Shown piece after piece: positions 22,671 through 34,944 of a DNA stretch of 64,000 bases. The notes under the pieces were generated by a model. The model worked only from the letters and a program-made list of their open reading frames with translations. It made no database searches and was not told the origin of the DNA. The stretch's first letter is position 1. Every line of letters starts with the position of its first letter. Made by a program: the position numbers and the translations under genes. The DNA comes from Aptenodytes patagonicus (taxonomy: Eukaryota; Chordata; Aves; Sphenisciformes; Spheniscidae). The stretch is taken from positions 119,163,794 to 119,227,793 of the forward strand of contig NC_134949.1 of the NCBI RefSeq assembly GCF_965638725.1, read 5' to 3'.

Positions 22671-25600
22671 TTATTTCCATGTGTCTCTTGTTTTCACACA
22701 GATGTAACCTGTTTAAGCCGGGCCTGTTTCAGCGCAAGCCAGTGGCTTTCTGCAGCGATGCAAACTTTAGGATGCAGGCTGCGTAGTTTGCTTTTCTGAT
22801 GGCCTTTACAAGATGAATGAGCAAGTTTTCTGTTGCCAGCACTGGATGCTGCAGCTCCGGAACAGACTTACGTTTCCAATATTTTTGTGGTCCTATTGTC
22901 TAACTCATTAAAAACAAAGGGGGGGGGGGGAGCGGAGGAGATGTTAAAATAAGTTGGCAAAAGCTGCCCCACCCAGAAAGCACATGGAAATAAGAAAAAA
23001 AATGAGATCGTGGGGCCGTGTACCTGTGAAGAAGCAGTGAATTAATATACAGTGTTAACAGTGCCAGTCGTGTGACAAGGCTGTCACTTTCAGATGTGTC
23101 TTACTGTGCTCCTGTTGCATGCTTCTTGTGTCTTGCTGGTATTGTAGGGAAAGAGGCTGTACATGGAAATAATCTTTTGAAAAGAATTATGTAGCACAGT
23201 CTCGCAATGAAGCGACCGCCTGGGACCAGCCTGGGACGGGTTCTCAATCCGTTGTGGATGCGGGACATCCACCGTGCTGATGCTGGGTATGTTTTGTAGT
23301 TTACCTTTCATTCCTCCTCACCTAACAGAAATTTGTGTGTGTCGAAACTCCTTTTTTCCAGAGGAGGGATGAGTCCTGTCGAGGAGAGACTTGAAGTGAT
23401 GTGTGTCTGCTAGGTCTTTGGTTTGGTGGTGGTTTTTCTTTTCCTCTTTGCTTCTACGAGACCTTATGGAAATTTTGGGCTGTTAGATGGGCAGCTAGTG
23501 CAGACTTTCTCTTTCATATAGTAAATAATAATAAAAATTATTTTCTTTTGATCTTTTTTTCTTTATTTGTTGTTAACTGCATGGGTTTATCTGAGCAGAT
23601 GAGGCTGCTGTGGTTTTTTTGGTGACAGGTTTCAGTGTCTTCAGGCTGCTCAGCTTTCCGGTTGTGTCTGTTGGCAGTGCTGGCTTTGACCCGTGAGGAA
23701 ATGATAGCGGGTGGTTTGGAAGCAGTACAGTGGATCAAAGTCTGGTGCCTACGTTGTTGTCAGATGTGCTTTTTTTTTTTTTTTCCTCTTCCTGTCCCAA
23801 TTCCCAAGAAACGCCAGGGGGGGAGAAAGTTTACCAGCAAGGTGCTGTTAAGAAGTTGTTGCATGAAGAAAGTGACTGTAGGTGGGCGTGCAAATGCTGA
23901 TTGTTTGTGTGAGCCGGAGGAAATCCAGGCAGAAATCCAGGCAATCAGGAGTCTGCTGCTGCTCCTGTGGCTGCAGTATGTTCACGTTAACAATAAGACT
24001 GAGTAATACTGGCGTCCAAGTGAGACGTATGGGCTGAGTGGTCTCTTATGTGGGTCTGGGGCCCAACATGCCATGGGGATAGTGGGGAATGGGCAGAAAC
24101 TACAGTCTTAGAATCATTAAGGTTGGAAAAGACCTCTAAGATCATCGAGTCCAACCGTCAACCCAACACCACCATGCCCACTAAACCATGTCCCTAAGCG
24201 CCTCATCTACTCGTCTTTTAAATACCTCCAGGGATGGGGACTCCACCACTTCCCTGGGCAGCCTCTTCCAATGTTTAACCACTCTTTCAGTAAAGAAATT
24301 TTTCCTCATGTCCAATCTAAACCTCCCCTGGCGCAACTTGAGGCCATTTCCTCTCGTCCTATTGCTTGTTACTTGGGAGAAGAGACCAACACCCACCTCG
24401 CTACAACCTCCTTTCAGGTAGTTGTAGAGAGCGATGAGGTCTCCCCTCAGCCTCCTCTTCTCCAGGCTAAACAACCCCAGCTCCCTCAGCCGCTCCTCAT
24501 AAGACTTGTTCTCCAGACCCCTCACCAGCCTCGTTGCCCTTCTCTGGACACGCTCCAGCACCTCGACGTCCTTCTTGTAGTGAGGGGCCCAAAACTGAAC
24601 ACAGTATTCGAGGTGTGGCCTCACCAGTGCTGAGTACAAGGGCACGATCACTTCCCTACTCCTGCTGGCCACACGATTTCTGATACGGGCCAGGATGCCA
24701 TTGGCCTTCTTGGCCGCCTGGGCACACTGCCGGCTCATGTTCAGCCGGCTGTCGACCAGCACCCCCAGGTCCTTTTCCGACAGGCAGCTTTCCAGCCACT
24801 CTTCCCCAAGCCTGTAGCGCTGCATGGGGTTGTTGTGGCCGAAGTGCAGGACCCGGCACTTGGCCTTGTTGAACCTCATACAGTTGGCCTCGGCCCATCG
24901 ATCCAGCCTGTCCAGGTCCCTCTGTGGAGCCTTCCTACCCTTGAGCAGATCAACACTCCCGCCCAACTTGGTGTCATCTGCAAACTTACTGAGGGTGCAC
25001 TCAATCCCCTCATCCAGATCATTGATAAAGATATTGAACAAGACCGGCCCCAAAACTGAGCCCTGGGGAACACCGCTCGTGACCAGCTGCCAACTGGATG
25101 TAACTCCATTCACCACAACTCTCTGGGCCCGGATGTCCAGCCAGTTTTTTACCCAGCAAAGAGTAATGAGGAAAAGAAAATAGTGGTTGGTACCTGAAGC
25201 GTGTGAATATTGTATTGTGGAGTAGGTCTAGAGAACTTGCTTGGTAGTTTAGCTGCAAAAATTAAGAGCTGTATAAATTGGTCAAAGGACATCAGCATAG
25301 CCAAGAACAGTGCTGAGGTAGATGAGGTTTGGATTGTTTTTCAGTGAGACCCTACTAAGAAATATTAGTGACCCACAGAAATAGTGGTTTCTTTGAGTTA
25401 AAGCTTCTCTTTCACCTTTAATTTAGGGGAAAGTAAGGGAGTTGGAGGTCTTCAATCACATTCTCTGTCGGCACGAGCTCCTGAAACTGGTGTTATGTGG
25501 AAAGTTTTAGAAGGTGCCACAAAGTCAGACTTGTGAGCTCTGTTGGCAAGACGGTTAGAAAATATACAGAAATGGTTGTTATTAATCATCATGGCTACTC

Positions 25601-28600
25601 TGGAGCAGATAGTACATACTGATGAACTGGCCTTTTTGTGAAGCTTCTAGGTGTGATGTTTCTTGCATTAGTGTCCATTAGAAATTAAACTTAAGCTGGT
25701 GATGCTGGAAGCAAATCCAGTACAATGTGTCTGTGTGAGGACAATGCAGAGGTAATAAAAAGTAGTCTTACATAAATATTTGATGGAGCTCACTGGGGTA
25801 CTTTGATTGAGCAATAAATAAGGTGAAGGTTTGTTTGTTTGTTTGTTTTTGGCTTTAAAGCAAACACTCCTTAGTGCTCAGGAATCTTTCAGCCAGATAG
25901 AGAGGTTCTAGACCAAAAAAGCCTTTTGTCTTCCTGCCCCCGACAAGAAATCATAAAGCATGACTGCATTGGCTGTAGGAATTGACAGTGGAAGTCCTTA
26001 AACTATGATTTCCTGATTATATGTGATGTACAACTGATGTACTCAAAATTGAGAATATCGTGAACCCCCAGGCTTCTGTTGAACCCTCTTTGTTTGCTGG
26101 AATAACTTGGTAGGGACTTACTCTGATTTCTAAATCACAGTCCATATTCAGGTAAGATGGGATTTCTTAAATTTTTAAGGCTGCATACTTCCCTAGTAAT
26201 ATCTGTACAACATAATACTATAAACCAGAGTACCTATTTTTTGGAGAGGGAGTGGGGGAAGAGACATCACAGGAAGGTTCCTTCTCTTGCTGTTTTAGTT
26301 GAGAAGCAGTATTTCTTTGCTATAGACCGCTAGTGGTCTACAAACCTGCACAGACTCTTAGATACCGTAACATAGGCTGTGAGATGACAGTAAGCTTATT
26401 AAATGTAAATGAACAAGTGAAAATTTACTGCAGAAAAGCAATGCTTGTTTCTAATGTTCAGCCTAACTTTTTTTGTTTATGACCGTGGTGACACTGCACA
26501 AGATACCGAAATGCTTGTAAAACGGATAAAAACTGAGGACTTGGTTGGAAGACCTTCCTGTCTTTAAAAGGGAGACATGCTCCTCTCTCTAGCTTACGTT
26601 ATAACCTTCACAATTTCACCCTCTTGGTTAGATCCTCAGGGCTCAAAAGAAACTTTGGCTGTGAGTTATTGGCATGTCTCTCAGAAATCACAGCCTTTGC
26701 TGCATTTGAGCAAGTCATGCTATTTCCCTTAAACTTCAGCCTGCTACTTGGAAGGGGTGCTCTATTTCTGAGAGGCCTCAGCCAGAAGCAATGCTGTTCT
26801 GTGGTAAGGGCTTTGTCTCTCTCCTCTCTCTCCCCAGCAGAGAGGAGGCAGAGAGAGCTGGTCCCTGGCTGGCCCTGTGGTATCCTTAGTTCAGGTTACT
26901 GGCCCCACAGCCTGCTATTGGATGTGCAAAAGGAAAAATGAGGGTGACTGTCATCCCTCACTGCATACAGGAGACAGGAAATATACCTGGAAATACCACA
27001 TCAAGACAATCACAACTCCTCTTGTTTTCTTCTGTTTAAGGCGGATGTATGGAAGTGGAGGACTTGCTTTTGCTGTCACTTGGCCTCTGAGGTCCTGTTT
27101 TCTCAGCTTTAACGTTGCAACAATTCTTTATTCATGCCATAGGACATGTATTTCTGGTAATTGTGAATACCATAGGGCATCTGGCATTAATAATGAGAGT
27201 TGAAACTACCACTGTGATTAGCAGATCTAATTGAGCCTGCATGAGGTCTTCTCATTGGCTATTTAACTGAATCACACAAGGATATTTTGGCGATTGTGTC
27301 CTGTGTTATACCTGTATTTCCTACTGCAGACTGTTTTGGCAGCAACACAGTAGCTACCAGGTTCTGCTGCAGAAACTGGCTGATGACATCACAAATGATT
27401 AGGTAAGAACTCACAAGTAGTTGAACTTTGACTTCACCTTTTCTCTTTAGCTGACTGGCTTAACAAAACATGTGGGATCATCTTTTGTGACCTAGAGCTA
27501 CCAAACTTGCCTGTGTCCACTGACTAACCCCAAATGTTACTGGGCGTATGTGCAGACCTGTTTTTAAAGATGTGAGTTAAAATGTTAGAGAAGGCTTTTA
27601 CCCTTCCTCAAAGGGTGCCCCAAGTGCTTTAGCTTCTTCTCAAGTGCTGGTGGTCATGAGAGAGAATTCCTCTTAAGTATGGGAGAATCTTCTTTTACAA
27701 CTGATATTAAAAAAAAAAAAATCCAGTTTTCTCATAATTTCACGAGTAAGTAATAGTGATATTTCTTCACTGAAGACAGACAGTGACATGCATGTGAATC
27801 TTCAGCAGTAGCAGTAAGCAAGCTTCCCTTATTGGGGGGGGGATAGGTTTGGGTTGTCAGTGCTTTTGGAGGGGCAGGAACAACTAGTAATTTAGTTCTG
27901 AAATTGGGATTTAAAAGTTTATATATGGTATGATCTACTTAGAGTCCATCAACACTCAAAATGTCATTTTTCTGTTGGAGCACTTCTGAAGCCAGTCTGT
28001 TTATCATTGGTTCCCTGCAGCTGGCAATCCCTTTTGGGAATACTTTTCTCAAAGTAAGGCTTAGTGTTGTACTTTCTCTTAGCAATGCTAGAGGTGACTC
28101 CAGTGTAAATGCTTACGTAAAGGAAGATTACTAAGAAATGTTCACACAGCCAGAATTGTCCACATCGCAATATAAATATCTTGTATATCAACACAATTGA
28201 AGCACAAGGTAGACATTTGTATTTGTCATTGCAGACTATTTGCCAGGGCCATATGGAATGGCTAAATCAAGGTTCCCTTGAAGTTATACAATGATATCAA
28301 ACAAAACAAAATTGCTTAAAATAGCGTCCCTGTGGATATATGCAATGAACTATCTTATTGTTGTTTTTTCTTGTTTGGCTGGTTGGGGTTTTTTTCTTCA
28401 CCGTGATAACTTTGTGGCACTATTGCATATATGTGGGAAAATAGGTTTACAAGTTCTTTCTAGTTCAGTGGCTAATTTACGATGGGGTGAGCACTTTAAT
28501 AGAAACTGAGGGAAATGTTATGTGGAAGCTGAAAGGCAATTCATTTACCGGTAATTAATTCTATTCTGGTTAGCTCACCTTCCTCCTCCCTGTCCCTCCC

Positions 28601-31600
28601 CCCCCCCCCCCCCCCCCCCCCCCCCGAAATTCTGTAAAGCTAGCTTTGTTACAGTTTTACTTTCTGGCATGTCTTTTCCCATCCCGAGTACTTTTCAAAG
28701 AACTAACAGTTTTAACAAAACGTTTCTGCCAAAAAGCCTGTCGCACCTTCCTCAAAGCGTTGTATGTGATTGTGCTGTAATTCCACCACAGGAAGCTTAA
28801 AGCAAATATTATGGTGTCTTGTAATCAAGACAAATGATTTGTTTCCTTCATCTAAATACTGGGTTTTTTTAGGGAAATGAATATGTATTTCAAAGAATGA
28901 GACAGCAAATGAGGCTGGAGGAGCATTTGGATGATTGCCAGTGCTTGTGCTCACCTGTATTTCCAAAGCCACTTTTTTTCTGGAGGGCTCCAATGAGTTA
29001 TGTCACCTCTGTGCTCACGGTGTATCATTGAGGGCTCGAGTGCTTATATAAAATTTCTTAAACCAGGCAGAAGGTGAGCTTGGCAGCTGAACATCTGGTC
29101 CTGTTTACTTGTCGGTTTCTAACATACACTGGGAGGTGAAGGATCTTTTGGAGAAGGAAGAAGGGGAAAACAGCCATTTCTGAACAGCAGGAAGTAATAC
29201 AACAGCAAGTAGGTGTTGAACCACTAGTAAGTCTGTAACTCCTCCTGGTTAATAGGAACTAAAGCAGGCATTTGGTTTCTCTCAAATATTATTTGCAGGG
29301 GAAAACATGATAGAAAAATCTGTTAATAAGCCTTTTTGAATGCTTGCTTTTTACAAGTTCAAAACTTGTAAAAGCAGTTTTCAGTTAGAGATGGGAAGAT
29401 CAAGCTTGCATTGAAACAGCTACAACTTGATCCTGGCTGTTTAAAAAAGTAAGAAATGGTCAGACTTGAGCTGGAAAGAACAGACCCTACAGGTATGAAG
29501 TTTCAACAGATATATTTACATAGCTTTTGTTTGGATTAACTTCTTAAGGATTGAACATGCTCTTAAGCCTGTCCAAACCACTGGGTCACACTCAAAGGGA
29601 AACAAAACATGTTATCGTCTGGATGGAGGGTGATGTATTATAAGATTGTTTTGGTACCAGATAATGTTAACAATAGGGGCTATATTTGCTGTTCACAAAC
29701 TGCTAGTGTAGTACTTGGAGGTAATGATGGAACATGCATTTTTGAGAAGTGACTTTTGCTCAAATTAATATAATAAAGAAACAAAAATGATTATGTATTG
29801 TATCTCAGCCTGCAGAAAGTGCCCGGTATGAATTGGGAGAAATTCTTGGGGGTGGTATGCTAAGAACTTGTGTATGTTGGCTAGAGCTGGGTTAGAGTTG
29901 GAGAAGTGTTTGTGCTTGGCGTACTTGTAAACATACGAGGAAACAATATGCAGAAAACCAGAGTCTGTATACATATTATGTGAGTTAGACAGCAGTTTAC
30001 CACTTGAATGTATAGACAGTACGTCTCTCCGGGAGGCCCTCGTTCATAACTGAAGCCTTCTAGTAGCTGTACTGGCAAAAATGAGTAAAAATGCACCATC
30101 TGGAATAGTATCTGTAGAATGCATAGGTGTGTTTAGGTGCATGTTATGGCTAGCTTTTGTGCTCCAGTACCCTTTCTGTTTCTATAAAATGGTCTTAAAA
30201 AGTAAATATTGGTTCTCTGTCCTTTGGCTATTGGGCCACCTAAGCTGATTTTTCTACCCCTCCTCCAGTCTTTAAGCTAGTCAACCACAACGGTGAGAAA
30301 TTCTCTCTTAAACTCCTGGCTTGTTGTTTGTGGCTCTTGTTTTATGTACCCTTGTGCCAGATTGACTGCGGTTTTGGGGAGCGTGACAAGCCTTTGATGC
30401 AGCTTTGACACTGTTCAAACTGGTAGTGGTGAGCACTTCTGAAACTGGGATTCAAGCAAGCTGTCCCATGTATTTAATAACAAAGGGCTATACTTCCGTA
30501 TTTGAGGAGGCTGCTTCCCTGCCTAAATACAGAAAAATCTGAGAGGACACAGCGGCTGGGCATCAGAGGTACAGGCTCTGGTGTGCCAAGACCCGTGGAG
30601 GGCTGCTGGCTGGGAGCCCCTGCCGCTCTGGCTTGAGGTGTTGCTCAGTGGCATCGGCTTGGGCGTTCTGAGCCGCCATTTTCATGCTACAGAGCTTTGC
30701 TGGGTCCGATTGACTGGTGTTAAGGTGTTGAGCTTGCTTGAGAGCCTGAACATTTTTAAAATGTAGATTGGGGGAGAGTCAGGCCCTGCTGAGAATAAAG
30801 CACTTAGCTGACCCATGCTATATGAAAGGTGCGTGCTTTAATTAAGTTAACTCTTAAGTTGTGCAAGTTAATTCTGAACAGAAATATATGCTTTCTGTAA
30901 TAAATGTGACATGACTGAAGACTCTTTAAATGCTGATGCTGAATTAAACAAATTTTAACATGATGTCTTGCCAATTAAGATGTTATATGTCAAGATTTGG
31001 AAAAGGGTATAAATTCTAGTAACTTCTACAGATAAATGCACATATTTCATTGCTTGAGACTTAGAAGATCATAACTAATAAGTGACTTATACTGCACATA
31101 AACAACTCCAGCTTGTTTCAGATGTTTGCAACTCCTAACTGTAGGAATAATTAAATAGAGGAGGATTATCTCTAAAACTGAAGTAGTAGAATATCAAAGG
31201 AAGACATCACTGGTATCTGCTTAGCACTCTTCAGAAACAAAAATATGTGATGAATGTTGCTGGGTTGAGTTCTTTTGTTGTGTGTTGTTGGTTTGTTGGG
31301 GGGTTTTTTTGTGTCTCTGTCCACCCCCCCTGCTTTTTTTTAAAGAATAAACATGTATCACAGGGTTCTCCTTGGAAGGTGGGGAAGGAGTGTGTCTTTT
31401 TTTCCTTCTTTCTTTCTCCTCGAATGTCCACATAAAGTCCCATTAAAAGATCATTAATAGCAGTGCTTAGATGTTGGAAGAGTTTGTGCAGAAAAGGTCT
31501 TTATCCTCCAAGAAGACTTAATAGCTTTCCATTTAAATGTCAGTAAATATTTTTATGTGAAAGGTAAAGGTTTTATTTTTAATCAGTATTTGAGTATTCT

Positions 31601-34600
31601 TTGTATCTTGCAATGAATGTCACTGTTGCCTTCTGTTCACCAACATAACAGTCCTCCCTGGTGTAACGTGATTCACTGATACACAAGAATGCCATAATCA
31701 TCTGAGAGGCTCCTGAAAGGAAAATCAGTATTTCAATATTGGAATAGAGCAATACAGCATCTGAAAATGTAACACAGAGAGAGGGTTGGGACAGCCAGGT
31801 AGTAGTAAGGGCTCACAAGATTTTTAAGATGATGCTGTTGTAGTACTGGAGTGACTAGTAAAGCAAACAAATTCAGACACTCCAGACTCACTGGTAACCG
31901 AAGTTGGTGCCTGGGAGAGGTGGTAGAGAGAAGTAAGCAGGTGCATCCATAGTGGAAGTACGCTTAGACATCAAGAAGCGACCCTTTGGGCTGTGTTAGT
32001 GTATGGTTTTGCTACTTGCCATACAGTCTAAGAGGCCTTCACATAATTCCATTTGTAAGTCAATTGCTTCCCCCCCCCCCCTTTTCTAAATAAGACCTAC
32101 ATCCTGGACATCAACTAGTGCTGTTTGAATCAAGTGATACAGAAGTCTTCTGAAATGTATTAGGCATAAAAAGTAAATGTGATTCTTCTCTTTCTACATG
32201 CTCAGTTTAAGTGTTGTTGAAGTGATGGCTCAGGGGTACTTCCAGAAGTTAATGAATGTACTTATAGCACTCGTCTTCGGACCCTTTCAATAAATAATGT
32301 TCTAGGGGATAAAAGTCATCTGGGGAAGCTGTTTATCAACAGGGAATCAGCACCATATGTAGAGAGACTAACTAAAAAATTGTTTTCAGCTCTACTTTTC
32401 CCCTGTCACTCCATACTCTCTCTCTCATTTCATTCGTGTTCCAGTTGTATATCTAGCTGAGTCCTCAAGACTGTAACAATCCACACACAGTTGCTGTTCG
32501 CTTTCCAGCTGTGTTCAACTTCTTAGCCCCCTTTTTTAGGGGGGAGAAGGGAGGGAAAACAGTGCTACAGAGGTTTTGCCCAGTTGCCAAAGAGTGCAGC
32601 GGCTCTTTAACATAAATAGCCGTTGGGAGAATGCACTGATTTCTGTGAGAATCAAGAATGAAGTGATGCCTCTTTATAAGCATTTAAACTTATTTAAAGT
32701 TTAATCAAAGCTTTTAAAAGCTATGTAAACAGAGAAAGAGGAGGGGGATGGCCAGTTCTTATATGTACAGACTTTCAGGTGCAGAACATTTTTCTTGAGT
32801 TAAAGCAAACTTAATGTCTTCTACGGAACATCAAAGCTGCGCAGAAGTTTTTTTTTCTTACCTTTTTAAGCTGGTCTTCAGTCCAACAAAAAGAAGTCAC
32901 AGAAAACTTGTATTTTCTTATGAAAATGTCATAAAAATTTAAGACATATTTTGTCTTGTAGTAAAATAATAGAACCTATTCTAGAAGAATAGAATATCTA
33001 TATTCTAGAAGAATAGAATATCTATATAGCAAAATCTACTGAACCCAAAAGACTGTTTTACACTTCACTTTGGAAAGCTGGGAATAAGTCAGTATTTAGG
33101 ATCAGCCTAGCATTTGATAAACTGAACACAACCGGTTTCAACTTCGTCTAATTTTGGGGGGGGCCAAAGTTGAACTTGGATTTTATTGGCATCTTTAACA
33201 ATTTATGGTATACATCAGTGTACGCTCCCGCTGCTCCCAAAGCAAAAGAGTAGCTTGGAGGTAGAACAGGATGGGCAAGGAACAGAGCTGCTGTTGGTTA
33301 CTAAAGTGATGCTATACCTATGGATTCCAGCAGAAATTAGATGTTACAAGCAGTTAACAAAATATTGGGAGGGGGTAAGGAGGAATTTGCCCTTCTTTTG
33401 AAGCTGAATGAGCTCACATTGCATGAATACAAAGAGAAGGAGAGGGACAAACTGTAACTAGACAGAACGTCAATGGAACTAACAGTGTAGCTTGTGTGTC
33501 CAATATGTACTTAAAGAAGTTGACTGGAGTCCTAGTAACCTTGTTTACAGGCATACTATTTAAAATAGTATGTCCAATATAGATACGTTAGTAACTAATC
33601 ATCTGAAAACTAGAAAAATTATCTACTGCATCATTTTGCCGTTAAGGCTGCAGTCCTGCACCTATATGCGACATTTGCATCCCTTATAACTTTATGGAGC
33701 CCTGCTGAAATCTTGTATGTAAAAACGTGGTATGAAATCTGATTATTTTAGGTTGTCAGTTGTGGTGGCTGAAGGGTGGACAGTCCATGTTCTTCAGCTG
33801 CCTCTGCCTAGGGATGGGAAACGTGTGCTGGGTGAACAGATAATATCCAAGGAATCTCCTATGGCTAAATGTGGCAAGGGGCTTAGTTAAGAAATCAGAC
33901 TGTTTAAGTAGAAGATATGTGTAGACTTGGCTATGAAGAGTTGCATATCTGTGCAGCTCTGAAGTGGATACTCTTTCCTGTGAAAGAGTAATTAATTTTT
34001 TCTTGTAAGGAACCTGTTCCTTATCTGCCCTAAAACAATACCTGGCACTCGTAAACATAAACCATAAAAGCTTATGGGCTTATTTTACAAAGGCACTTTC
34101 AGCAGAACTGTTGAACTTTTACAGAGTTGGTGATGAGTTTCTCTTCTAGAAGATAAATGCCCGCAGCAATCTATTATTCAACAAGCCATCTGGCTCCCTT
34201 GATTTCTTGACCACTCATAGCTCTGCTGATGCTAGCTCTGTACTATCCAGGCTCGTTTCAAGAAGCTCAACCCTGCAGCAACAGGGGGAATAAATATGTA
34301 AATGTGTCCAGATCCTCTTCTTACTAAAATACATTGTTCTGTGAATTTAGAGCTGAACTCTGAAGACCTTGTTTTGTGTTTGGGTTCCATGTGATCACAG
34401 TGCTTATGCTGATGTGTGTCTGCCTGTATAATCTGTTTGCCAGTGTAGTCCTTGGCTTGTTCTTCAGTCATCTTTCTCAAAAGGAGATCCTTAAACTGAA
34501 ATTAGTTGACCTGAGTTGAAGGAGCACAAGCACCTTCAAAGTGGTATTACTTATTCTTATTTCTAAAGGAAACTTCAGTTTAAGCAATAATAGTGTCACA

Positions 34601-34910
34601 CAAGTTTCTAGAGCCTCAATATCTCATGAGCAGTTGGTTATAAAGGGAATACGGGCAGAAGTAGGCAAAGCAGTAGTTTAAAGCAGCATATATGCCTATC
34701 TGGGAGTCATGGTTTCATGAAATGTGTTGATCTATTGACTCTTACGAGTATTCGAGAAATGTAACGTGTGGGTTTTGATGATATTATACCATATGTGCGC
34801 TGTAGAGTGTTCCAGATATAACCATTTTAACCACCAGACTTTTAAGCACTAAGTTGCACTTCAGAAGGTAGTGACCCAGGGGGCTGAATCCTTAATCAGA
34901 TATGGTTTAT

Positions 34911-34944
<34 letters not shown>

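Noticed and set aside
21587-22707. Long open frames (up to 243 codons) around JAM2 exon 1
   Set aside because: Same compositional effect; only the short in-frame signal-peptide segment is supported by splicing to exon 2.
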